The notes under the pieces: generated by a model
Database searches by the model: none
Told to the model about the DNA's origin: nothing
The model's input: the letters and a program-made list of their open reading frames with translations, nothing else
Origin: Liolophura sinensis
Lineage: Eukaryota > Mollusca > Polyplacophora > Chitonida > Chitonidae
Reading direction: 5' to 3'
Assembly (NCBI RefSeq): GCF_032854445.1
Contig: NC_088301.1
Coordinates: 35,575,187 to 35,639,186, forward strand
Length of the DNA stretch: 64,000 nt
Made by a program: the position numbers and the translations under genes
Part shown: positions 32,915 to 42,957 of the stretch, in pieces
Numbering within the stretch: the stretch's first letter is position 1
Layout of the letters: each line of letters opens with the position of its first letter

Positions 32915-35900
32915 ATTTTATGTAACAAAAAAAAAGGGTAATTGTACAAGATACTTGTCGTTATTTGTGCCTTGAATGTACACATTATAAGCTTTAGGAT
33001 TAATGTGTACTTGTTAAACACAAAATACGATGTTTAAAAAAAGAAAAAGAAACGTGCTTTATGGCTGAAATCACCTGTTACCTCCACTGTTTGAGCTAGC
33101 CCGTATAGCGCGTCCATTTGGGAGCGTCTGAAGGCCCTTATATGGAGCGTTTAATATGTTTGGCAAAATCCATATAAAAGTGGTTCTGACAGATACCTCC
33201 ACTTTTGGTACCTCCTATATAGTTAACCCACTTTGGAGGCTCCTTATACAGGGAGCCCAGAGGCCACGCACAGCGGGTGTCACCCGTCAGGAATCCATGT
33301 CAGATGACTACCTAAATAACGCTACACTCTGTGCACTGGTGCATTGTTCTTTCAGACTCGAGACCGTAAACAAGTTAGGGATTTGGACAACATGTAAAGG
33401 GTGTGCTGCCAGGCATGCATAGTGATCTTGGTACCAAAATTCTGTCGAACGGTGACGCCATTGGGTCGCTTTCACAACACCGTTAATTGTTGGACTGAAG
33501 CGATCGTTTTGGAGAGGTAATGTGTTTTGTCGACCTGTGTGACGATTATTATCTAAGTTGCCTGGACAGTGTCAGCTCACATGCAGGCTGTGGCGTATTA
33601 AGATGTTGGAAATAACCCTCAGATTTGATAACCTTCCGTTTTGTTTACAGATTTTTGAACTAATATGTCTTTCATCGAAGCATGAATATGCGATATGACT
33701 GACAAGGCTATCATGTGAGTTGTATGACGTCACGTTCGTTTTGCTTAGCGGGAGAGCCGAATAAAGCAATACAGATTATAGGGACCTACAACATAGATAG
33801 CAAAACCAGAGGAGCGACGACAATTTCATAGTTAGCATGCGGATGGTCACACGTAACCGCGGTGAAATACGACCTCTTCTCAACGTACCTCAGTTAGGGT
33901 TTTGTTATACTCAATGTTATAACCAAACAACAGCGACAAACACACGTTCTAATTTAGACCTATACTTAAGCTGGACACAAATAATTAATCCTACAGGGAT
34001 TTGAAACTGTAATCTGATGATAAACTGACAAAGGGATTGCATAAGTCGCTCTATATCCATGCACGCATATTCTGTATGATTATATATGTGGTAGGATTTT
34101 ACACGGAAAGTTTCTAGGTCAGTTGCGGGCATTCATGCAAGCACCTAAAACGGTGTCTCTAAAGCGGAAGATCAATAGTTGTAGCTGAAACGGTGTAACA
34201 ACGGCGAATGTACGGCTTCCATATTCTCCTTATTCGGTTGTGCGTCGTGCAGCAGTCTGGGCATTTAGCACATATAACGAGAAAGCCGTTTAACGGTAAG
34301 TAGTGTTTGTTTGGAGGGTACATACGCGTGTGCCCTATGCATGTATACATCATACATTCGATGTACACGCACGGCTAGACGTGAGGTAAGCCCATGCATT
34401 AGAACATGCCACAAAAGTGTCAGCTTGTGTATAGCACGTATATATCACTGTATGAGGCAACTTCAGGCCTGTTTGTGTTACAACGTGCGGTAGAGCGGTT
34501 TAATCATGTATATATTCATACATGCCATGTTAAATTACATGTATGTCCTTTATGCATATGTAATGCGGAAATAGAAAGCAAATTGTAAATTTGATGGCTA
34601 TGTTTTTGGGGACAATAATATGTTATGGGTATTGTTTAACATGTACTCTTATGACATTTTATGTTTGTGATGCCATCTAATATATTGCCATGGTGTTGTT
34701 GTTGACAATATATGGTGTGATGTGCTCTCTGTATAGCCGTATGGTTGTTCAGGTGTAGGCGTGCGCTTCCCAGTTTCGCATACATATATGACATGTGTGT
34801 GAAGTGACCTTGGCGAGAGCGAAAACGCTTTATAGTCTATAAATCTTTAACATGGCGAGTGCGTGAAGAGATTTGTGAGCAAGTCGAGAACACTGAACTC
34901 CTATACAAATATCCACATGGGATCCATATGGGAAAAAAACCTTGGCAGTTTGGTGCGTAGTAGGTCTGAGCATAGATACAAACGTAATGCGGAAACTGTG
35001 GCCCACTTGAACCAAGAAATCTTCAAGCCAAAAGCTCATAAATACCATGACAACTAGCACTGTAGGCATTATGTCGCCAGAGTAGTTCCGTGCTCTTAAC
35101 GTTAAGAGGACTTCTTGAAACTCGGCCTGTGTCTTTCGTTAGGTGATTGTCCATGCAAGGCCCGCTTAGATCTCGGGGTACGGCGACAATAGACTGCCAG
35201 AGACGCATAGTTAGCAGGCATTCAGTTTGAGGCACCGTGACGCTGGGTTTAAGGAGTACAGAGGAATAAAAACGAAGCGATTTAAAAAATTTACAAGATT
35301 AAAAGTGTGGGGACAGGGTGGCGGTGGCAGTTCAAGAATCTGTTCGATCACCTTAGGACCTGTAAGCTCCGCGTCCATAGATTGACAAGTTTTCAGGCAT
35401 TCGAAGCTAATACGATTGGTACGAGACGTACACGATGGGTCTAAAGAGTGTATATACGGAGCCGAAATTGACAAAAAAAATTAAAAGATCAGAAATCGTG
35501 GAATATGCGGAGTTTAGGCGTCGTGGTTCTAAGTGTAACATCGGGGCCTCGAGTTTTAAAAGGCAGCCACAGATGAAAGTCTTTGGTGAAATTTTTCACT
35601 AAGTAAAAGGATTTTATCTGATTGACAGCAAATAAAGAATTTCCCAACCCTATATATAATTTTAATACTTTCTTACTTCACCTTATTTGTGAAAGCAAAA
35701 GAGAATCTATATGTAAAACTGTATAGTAGCCAAAGATGTGTACTTAGCCAGACACGGTGATGGATCTATAAGAATCAATCTTGTATGCGCTTAGTACTGA
35801 TTATTGTCGAGACATTCATCTTATTCGGTGTTATTCATCTTAGTACAGTAAATATGGAAGACATGAAATTTTAGAATTAGGTACTACAATATATACGTTG

Positions 35901-36029
35901 CATTTAATACCGGATCAAATCTTCCTGGCACTCTAAAAAGTTATTATCTTGAAAAGTGGGGGTGCCCTCGACCCTTGAACCCTCCCCCTATTCACATCAG
36001 TTCCGGCGCCTCTGGATTGACTCAATAGT
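32912..36029. other. Intergenic DNA, no gene recognised
   Basis: Short ORFs only (60-88 codons). A stretch at 33081-33140 resembles 30611-30690 (TTTGAGCTAGCCCGTA and GGAGCGTCTG). Nothing else can be named. Confidence 0.4.
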
Positions 36030-36660
36030 GTGTGTCTAAGTATATAGATACAAGGGTTAGGTGGAAACTGTGTCCTTTGGTGAATATAGGATTAAATCTA
36101 ATCGTGGGGCTGTTGAGTAGTATATATGTCTAAGGATAGATATACATAGGTTCGGTGTGTCTTTTTGGAAAAAAGGATGAAACCCTACTGACAGTTGTAT
36201 AGTATATTTCTGAGTATGGGTACAAAGGTTCGATGGAAACTGTCTTTTGGAAAGAAGGAGAAAACCTCACTGGCAGCTGTGTAGGGTTGGGTGGAAACTG
36301 TGTCTTTTGTAGACAAAAAGGAAACCTGTTTGACTGTTGAGTGGTATGTCCCTGTATAAGTACAAATGTTTGGTTGAAACTGTCTCTTTAGGAGACAAGA
36401 AGGAAACCTCACTGGCCGATGTGTAGCCTATGCCTGAGAAAAGGTACAAATGTTAGGTGGAAACCTCTGTTTCCAGGAGACAAAAAGGAAGCCTTATTGA
36501 CCGCTGTGTGGTACGTCTTAGTATAGGTACAAAGGTTAGGTGGAAACTGTTTTTTTTGGAGTCGAGGAATAAACCTCACATGCCGTAAATTAAGCACTTG
36601 GTATCGATCTGAGTATGTAGAAAAGTTATGTGGAAATTGAGTGCCTTGTGGAGAGTTCAT
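36030..36660. repeat. Diverged tandem array, period about 85 bases
   Basis: At least seven to eight units carrying the words GGTACAAAGGTTAGGTGGAA, CTGTGTCTTTTGGAGACAA, AGGAAACCTCACTGGCC and GTGTAGTATGTCTGAGTATA. Anchors lie near 36043, 36136, 36218, 36281, 36358, 36441, 36525 and 36614. The unit at 36281 is shortened. Minus-strand ORFs here are repetitive translations of the array, not genes. Confidence 0.85.
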
Positions 36661-36721
36661 AGAGGCGGAAATATAACGACGGTTCAGTGGTATCTCTGAG
36701 TAAATACTGAGAGTATTTTGA

Positions 36722-36935
36722 ATTGAGTGCTTGGGGTTTAAAGTCCTACTTAATCGTTAGAGAGCATGTAGTGTCCCTCCTTGTTGCAGGACGGATTTCC
36801 ACCGCTCTTTTATCTATTGCTGCTTCACTGAGACGACTTACCGAATGCAAATAAGCCGCACCGCCCGAGCCATTATACTGATACGGATCAACCAGTCGTT
36901 GCACTATTCCCTTTATGCTGAACGCCAAGCGAAGA
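36722..36935. mobile_element. Repeat family B copy with a different body
   Basis: Opens with GAGTGCTTGGGGTTTAAAGT, shared with copies at 41655, 48193, 59294 and 60241. It then diverges into a body containing TTGTTGCAGGACGGATTTCC, TTCACTGAGACGACTTACC and GAACGCCAAGCGA. Confidence 0.65.
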
Positions 36936-37664
36936 AGTTACAACTTCCTCTTTTAAGTATTTTGAATTGAGAGACCAACAAACTACACAAAGCGGTCCGT
37001 ATGCTGTATAACGCCATATAGCGTGGAAGTGTATACACCGTATCCATAAATGTGTGAAAAGCACATATACATACGTGCTCACTAAGTGCGGGAAAGAGTA
37101 AAAGTGGAGACAAGGAAGAAACTTGATAGGCCCTTGAGTATATGTATTGATGTATTGTAGGTGAGTATAGATACCTATAGATATGTGCAATGTGCGCATG
37201 CTAAAAGAGGACCCACATGATTGTTGTGACGCAACACATAGATAGGCGCTCGTGTGAATGTGCATGTATAGGTCTGTATATGGGTTAAAATACGTTCCAG
37301 ATGGGTTAAATTGCAGTTTGTATCAGGTTGCCCTGTGTATAGTGGTGTCATTCAAATATACATGTACATGAACATGTAAAACTTTGTTGAAATTCCGTAA
37401 GTTGAAATGACATCATTTGATGCATGGTTTTAAGATGGCTAGAAAATGTTTTTTGAGACCCCCAGAAAAACAACTGACATCTGTTAATATGTTGCCATAT
37501 ATGCATAGGGTAAAACTTTGGAAACAAAATGATTGTCAGTTTGAAATCAAAATAAGCACTAGCGTTGTCGGGCGACAAGGCCTTACAATTTCACCAACTC
37601 GACCGAAAGTAGTGTTATTGTAAAATATTGTTAAAATATTGTATAACCCAACCCCTAACCCTAA

Positions 37665-37667
<3 letters not shown>
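36936..37667. other. Intergenic sequence before the TA tract
   Basis: No convincing gene. A 68-codon ORF at 37417-37623 (plus) has no recognised domain and no splice connection to the gene starting at 37851 that I could establish. Confidence 0.3.

Positions 37668-37746
<79 letters not shown>
37668..37746. repeat. (TA)n microsatellite
   Basis: About 38-40 uninterrupted TA units, continuing directly into (TTTA)n at 37747, the reversed tail of a truncated LINE copy. Confidence 0.97.
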
Positions 37747-37750
<4 letters not shown>

Positions 37751-37830
37751 TTATTTATTTATTTATTTATTTATATAGGGTTATGTTTGTTGCAGGATGC
37801 AGAATAGTGCTTATAGAGTATGACATAAGA
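37747..37830 (-). mobile_element. Severely truncated LINE 3' end (reverse orientation)
   Basis: Reverse complement of the LINE 3' end at 32703-32785, sharing TCTTATGTCATACTCTATAA, GCACTATTCTGCATCCTGCA, ACAAACATAACCC and the (TAAA)n tail. Only about 84 bases were inserted. It ends 20 bases before the start codon of the next gene. Confidence 0.9.
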
Positions 37831-37850
37831 TCATTCTCTGCCAATGCACA

Positions 37851-38886
37851 ATGGCAGGAGAGGTAAATGACGAAGAGGTAAATATGAACACAACGTTTTA
37901 ACAAAGTCCACAATTTAGACATTTCTGAAGATATTTCCTAAACTGAACGCATGCCTTTGTTTTTGAATATTTTGTGTTTCCATATCAGTATTAAATTATA
38001 ACGAATGCCAGTGTACATGTATATACATGTAGTTTCACAGTGAGTTTAATATGGGCTTGCTTTGTTCTTGCAGAGTGGCTGGTGGAAATGCCTGGCAGAT
38101 ATGATAAAGCCTTTTCTTCCCATTCGACCAGAATGTAACAAGCTTTTACATTTTCTAAAATGTTTTGTAAGTTAGTTCTTGTCTTTTTTTACCCATACAG
38201 ATATATGTTTTAATGTATATGTTGTCTTTGGGATATATATGCATGTAGAAAGCTGATGAACCATGTATCTATAAGCTGTTCAAGTTAGAACCTATTGTAA
38301 GGTAATGTTACAATGTGATATACACTCAAAAAATTAATCTGTTAAATTGAGTTATCTGAGTGATACTAGAATGTATTCTGTTACTGCAGCTGATTATTCT
38401 GTAAAATATAACACACACATTCTATTAATTCAACATAACCATTCAATTAGGGTAACAGGATTTTCTGTTCAATTTGACAGAAAATTGTGTTATGATAACA
38501 GAATACGCTCTAGCATCACTCAGACAACATGTTTTCTGTTAAATGTAAGATTAATTTGTTTGAGTGTACCTGGATTTGTGACCGATAACAACTTCTCACT
38601 AAAATGTTGGCGATACCAGCATAAAATCTTTTTCGCGGAAAAGCTAGAATTTTGTTTGTCGTTATCTCTGTTCCCACTCATTTTTTTCTGCCAAAAACAG
38701 AACTGTTCTTTTTTTTAATTGCTTAGTAAGTAATAAAATCGCCAAATCTTTGAGGCGTTATTTTCAACCATTAGAATATACTTATAGAAGTCGGGTTCGA
38801 CTGGCAAGTAACGGTTATTTCTCCTGGCTCATAGTATTTATGAGCATTGTATACTGTAATCTGTTTCGATGCAAGGTGTAAAGTGT

Positions 38887-38971
<85 letters not shown>

Positions 38972-40347
38972 AATGATCTAAATTACAGGTTGAATCTGCC
39001 CAGGCGGACATTATCTTGAGTCAGGCATCAGGTGCACAACGCTGCATTGATGTAGATACGAAGTCGAAACCAGCCATTCTTTCCATTGAGAACTGGGAGC
39101 TATTTGTACTGTCCATTGGTTTGGAGGTCGAGAGACCAAATTTTGCTGTGGATTTTGATATGATAGGCATTCTGACCACACCAAGAGTACAAGAATCTGA
39201 TCTGGAGCATGTCCTGTCGTGCATACTAGCCTTGATAGGTGAGTTAATAACATGTAATGAATATTACCGTGGACGAGAAATCAAGCTTAAGTTTGTGATG
39301 ATAGTACTATTAATGTTTGATAAGTGGCGTACTATTATACCTCTATAGCGGCATTGTATGTATTGTAATACATGTCATACATTGTACTAAGACCTACATT
39401 TGATCGAATGCAGGAAAGCTACCGAGTGAATCAATATATGTCATTTCGTCATGCATGCAGTCAATCGCTTTTCAGTGGAAACGAATTTTTGCTATCTTTT
39501 AGACATGGACTTCCAGCTTTTGTCACGCTTAGTTGGACTGGAAAAGGAGGAACTACGTCAACTCTGGTGCCTGGTAATATTTCAAAAATTAAAACATCTA
39601 CACATTGTTAATTGTTGACACAAAATATATATTGGCTTATTATTTGACTTTTCAGATAAACTGAACTTAAAATGAAGACACGCTATATTCACGACACCCA
39701 GGTGTATGATTAATTATAACACAGGTAAAAGTGTTTAACGTTTAAATATGGTCGTTACATATATCTGTCGAAGAATGAGTACCTTTAGTTAGACTCAAGA
39801 AGTATCACTTGTTTTGTAAGGACACAGAATTTGTTGCTTATGCACACCCACGTCTGGCGAAAAAGTCGAATTACATGCTTGCCTATTTTGCTAATACAGC
39901 ATATTTTACAAAACAAGACTTCTCAACCCACGATGAGTCTTTGATACAAATTGGGAGAAGCTGGAAACTCTAATAGGCTATATACTCCGTTAACCCGAAA
40001 CTGTTTGTGTGATCTGTTAATATATATGTACAGGTTTACTTAACCTGGCTCATACATTTGGCGTGTGAAATTATTCTTTCCAGCCGTTTCTTTCATTTCA
40101 GCTGATGAATTTTTCAGGTGAAGACGAAATGCGACAGGCAAGCTCCCCTTGTGAAATTGAACGTTTCAGAAATCTCTGGGGAAAATACCAGGATATTCTG
40201 GAAATAGTGGGATTTAAAAAGGTTGCAAGAGGGCCAGAATCGTTTATATCTTACCACAAAACCGAAATGGGTTTACACAATTACAGAAGTTTGCGTACAT
40301 TCTTACATGGTGTGTTACAGAATCCAGTTTCTGAATCATATGTTTAA
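37851..40347 (+). CDS. Unrecognised five-exon gene, about 223 aa
   Basis: Exons 37851-37862, 38074-38166, 38989-39238, 39503-39573 and 40102-40347 have GT-AG boundaries. Phases (0,0,1,0) join into one open frame of 224 codons including stop. The first exon encodes only MAGE and is the least certain. Later text includes [99 protein letters not shown] and [12 protein letters not shown]. It looks soluble and mostly helical, with no signal peptide or transmembrane span. I do not recognise the family. An internal frame at about 39413-39500 is excluded because joining it in phase hits a stop. Introns contain a MITE and a (TA)n tract. Confidence 0.6.
38323..38566. mobile_element. Tc1/mariner-type MITE with long terminal inverted repeats
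   Basis: Flanked by TA at 38321-38322 and 38567-38568. The ends read CACTCAAAAAATTAATCTG and, inverted, CACTCAAACAAATTAATCT. Similarity between arms extends inward about 65-70 bases (GAGTGATACTAGAATGTATT against GAGTGATGCTAGAGCGTATT). 244 bases, no ORF for a transposase. It lies in intron 2 of the unrecognised gene. Confidence 0.92.
38893..38968. repeat. (TA)n microsatellite next to a splice acceptor
   Basis: About 38 TA units ending 20 bases before the exon acceptor AATTACAG at 38988, so it occupies the branch-point and polypyrimidine region of that intron. Confidence 0.97.
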
Positions 40348-40554
40348 ATCATTTTTTAAGGTTTAATTCATCATATCGTAGTGCAAAGCACAGCATATTA
40401 TAATGATTTTGTATCAACAAATTAATCTTAATTCAGTTTGTGTACCAATGTTGTTCTTTGATGCATAATGCAAATCAATTTTTGTCTTGCACTCTGAAAT
40501 GAATAATACCATGTCATATTATCCAACTCGCATGCGTATTGTTGCAAGTAGGCT

Positions 40555-40627
<73 letters not shown>

Positions 40628-41650
40628 ATTTACTCATGCATGGCACATACGTATCAGAGGGTGTACCGTGCATGGCGGTATGGTGAAGATGCTTTTCAGT
40701 TCCCTTTGGAAGACATGCGAATGGGTGTACAGCTAGAGGTGAAGTTCGATCACTTGCTCTCATCAATATATCTATATCCGTGTGTCACATGTGGGAATGT
40801 CCTTCATATATACTTGGTCATTGCGGTGCATTCCTATACACACATAATACTGTAACCGCCATCTTAAAATGTGAATCATTCTTGAGTGCGGCGTTAATCC
40901 CGTTTTCAACATTGAACGCGGTAAGCCCTATATATAGAGCAGCTTAAACTTTCTTTTTACTTTTGTTGGTTTGTTTTTATTCATTAGAAACGCCTAGCCT
41001 CCCTCAATTCATCGAGTATCTTTTGAGATACATGTATATATTACACGATATAAAGCCTTGTGTCTGAAGCTGACCCTGTTAAACTGCTTTGTAAGTTATA
41101 ACTCTCGATTCAAGCTAGTCATGGAAGCTGAACTTGGGTTCAATTTGGGCTCTTATTTTAAGCTCAGCGACTTTTAATTTCTTTCTGACGCAGCTGGGAA
41201 GAGGAATGTAAAGAGGAGCAGTCTAGATTAATTTGAATTTGATCGGACGCAATACAAGCAAATTATATACTTACTTTTGATGTTGTTGTGATAAAACATG
41301 ACCATGCATGACAAGTTAACACTACAACAGCACATTTATTTGTGTACGGACTTGTTTCACTTTAAACGTTCTTTAATTTAGTCACAATTTTTCAGGGCAA
41401 TGTTTACCCCACGGCCCCAAATGTTGTACAATGTTGCCAGCATCAGTTTAAAGCTGTGGTCACTCTCCCGACCCTTTAAGCGTCAAATGCAGGAAAGTTA
41501 AGCCCGAACAACCGGGCTGGGTCTCACGAAACATTTTCTGCTTAAGTAATTTTGCTTGAGAACAATACATGTACTATACTGATGTACATTATTTGAGTTA
41601 TGTTTTTTCCTTCTTCTAAGAAACACTCCACTCAGGACTTACTGCATTAA
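40348..41650. other. Intergenic DNA with (TA)n tract
   Basis: A (TA)n run occupies about 40555-40620. ORFs with IYIYIY stretches are its translations. A SINE-tail-like TTCTTGAGTGCGGCGTTAA occurs near 40880, and a GGGTCTCACGAAACA word near 41520 resembles a MITE end. No gene seen. Confidence 0.5.
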
Positions 41651-41654
41651 CTTA

Positions 41655-42010
41655 AGAATGAATGCTTGGGGTTTAGCGTCGTACTTAACAATTTTTCAGT
41701 CATATGACGAGGAGAAGTAATTAGGTGTGTGTACATATACTGCGTCTTTTTGTGGCAGGGCGATCCCATGCCACTAAAGTATCATGCTGCATATCAATCA
41801 TGATATCAAGCATATCATCATTTATACTGACACCGGGCCAAGCGGTCCTGTTTCCTTGCTCTAATCTCTCAGTGCTGAGCGCCACGAGAACCAGCAACAA
41901 GCATCATTCTTTAAGTCTATGAAGTCGGTGTGACCCGACCCGAGTTTGATTCCGGGCATCCCGACTTCGAGGCGCACGCTTTAACTATTAAGCCACCGAA
42001 GCGATCCATA
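41655..42010 (-). mobile_element. Repeat family B, long copy with tRNA-like head
   Basis: On the minus strand a tRNA-like region comes first (CTTCGGTGGCTTAATAGTTA with an A-box-like TGGCTTAATAG). The body follows and ends with CATATGACTGAAAAATTGTT and CCCCAAGCATTC. The 48193-48530 copy is collinear with it. Interpreted as a second tRNA-derived SINE family. Confidence 0.7.
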
Positions 42011-42624
42011 GACTTGAGAAGTTTCGTGAAAGCAGATCCTGGCAAACTGTCTCCCAGATGAGCCAATCAAAGAACAGCTAGGAATAATGTGATGTTCTTT
42101 ATAGGTTAAGGCCAAGGAGAGGCTTTGTCCACGACGCCGAATGGTCCGAGATAATTGTCGTCGAAATTCCGGTTAGACTTTGAAGGAAATGAACTTAGAT
42201 ACCCCTCCAATTTATCCAAGCTTCGTAAACACACTAATCAAATAAACAAATAGTTGCGGTGCGAGGTAACTCTCATATCGAGCAACTCAGTTGTGTGAGT
42301 TACAGTGACAAACAAGCCTAAATGTGTCGAACTTATGATAAAGAAGGGCCTTCAACATCATCAATCGAAGTCAACCAAGGTGGTCTCTGTAACATGTTAT
42401 GAGACTCGCCGAACCAAAATGGTCCATGGGAATCACAACTCTTTATAAAAAATAATCACATTTTCCGAGCCTATTCTGTAACAGTTATTGAGCCCGCCTC
42501 CTTCATGCTGCTTTAATGTGACCTTGAGGTCATGACCTTTATCAGCCTAAATGAACTCAAATGTATGGCTGAGCCAAGGGATTATCCCCTCTAGGTTCGC
42601 GATAGTGGACACAGTAGGGTAGAT

Positions 42625-42957
42625 TATCACTGTCACCACTAGCTAATTTTGTACAGAAATCTTGAACCACGCCGAGGCCAGTGGGGTCACGGTTATAAGA
42701 CAGGAAGGGATGTCAAAAACTCTCAACACCTTTTTCTATTAATTATTGATACCCTTACAAGATTCCAACCAGCAACTAAAACAATTTTATTGATAATTGC
42801 TAATTAATTAAGTCTCGCGCGAGGACACCAGTGGTGAGGCTAACCCTGAAGAAGCCTACGTGCGTCGCAAATTCTTCAATTGTCAAGCTAGTCTTGTGGT
42901 GGCAGTGATGTTAAATAAGCGCGGAGAGCAGCACGTGCACTGTTAGGAGTATGGGAG
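42625..42957. repeat. Dispersed repeat C, copy 2
   Basis: Diverged partner of 10322-10683, in the same orientation. Shared blocks are CTAGCTAATTTTGTACAG, ACACCAGTGGTGAGG, GAAGCCTAC and GGCAGTGATGTTAAATA. Class unknown. Confidence 0.65.

Noticed and set aside
36185-36660. Minus-strand ORFs with repeated peptides
   Set aside because: They are translations of the 85-base tandem array; different units are in different frames.
39413-39500. Extra exon between exons 3 and 4 of the unrecognised gene
   Set aside because: It has an AG acceptor, but joining it in phase hits a stop at TTTTAG; skipping it keeps the frame open.
40428-40855. ORFs containing IYIYIY runs
   Set aside because: Products of the (TA)n microsatellite; no coding evidence.
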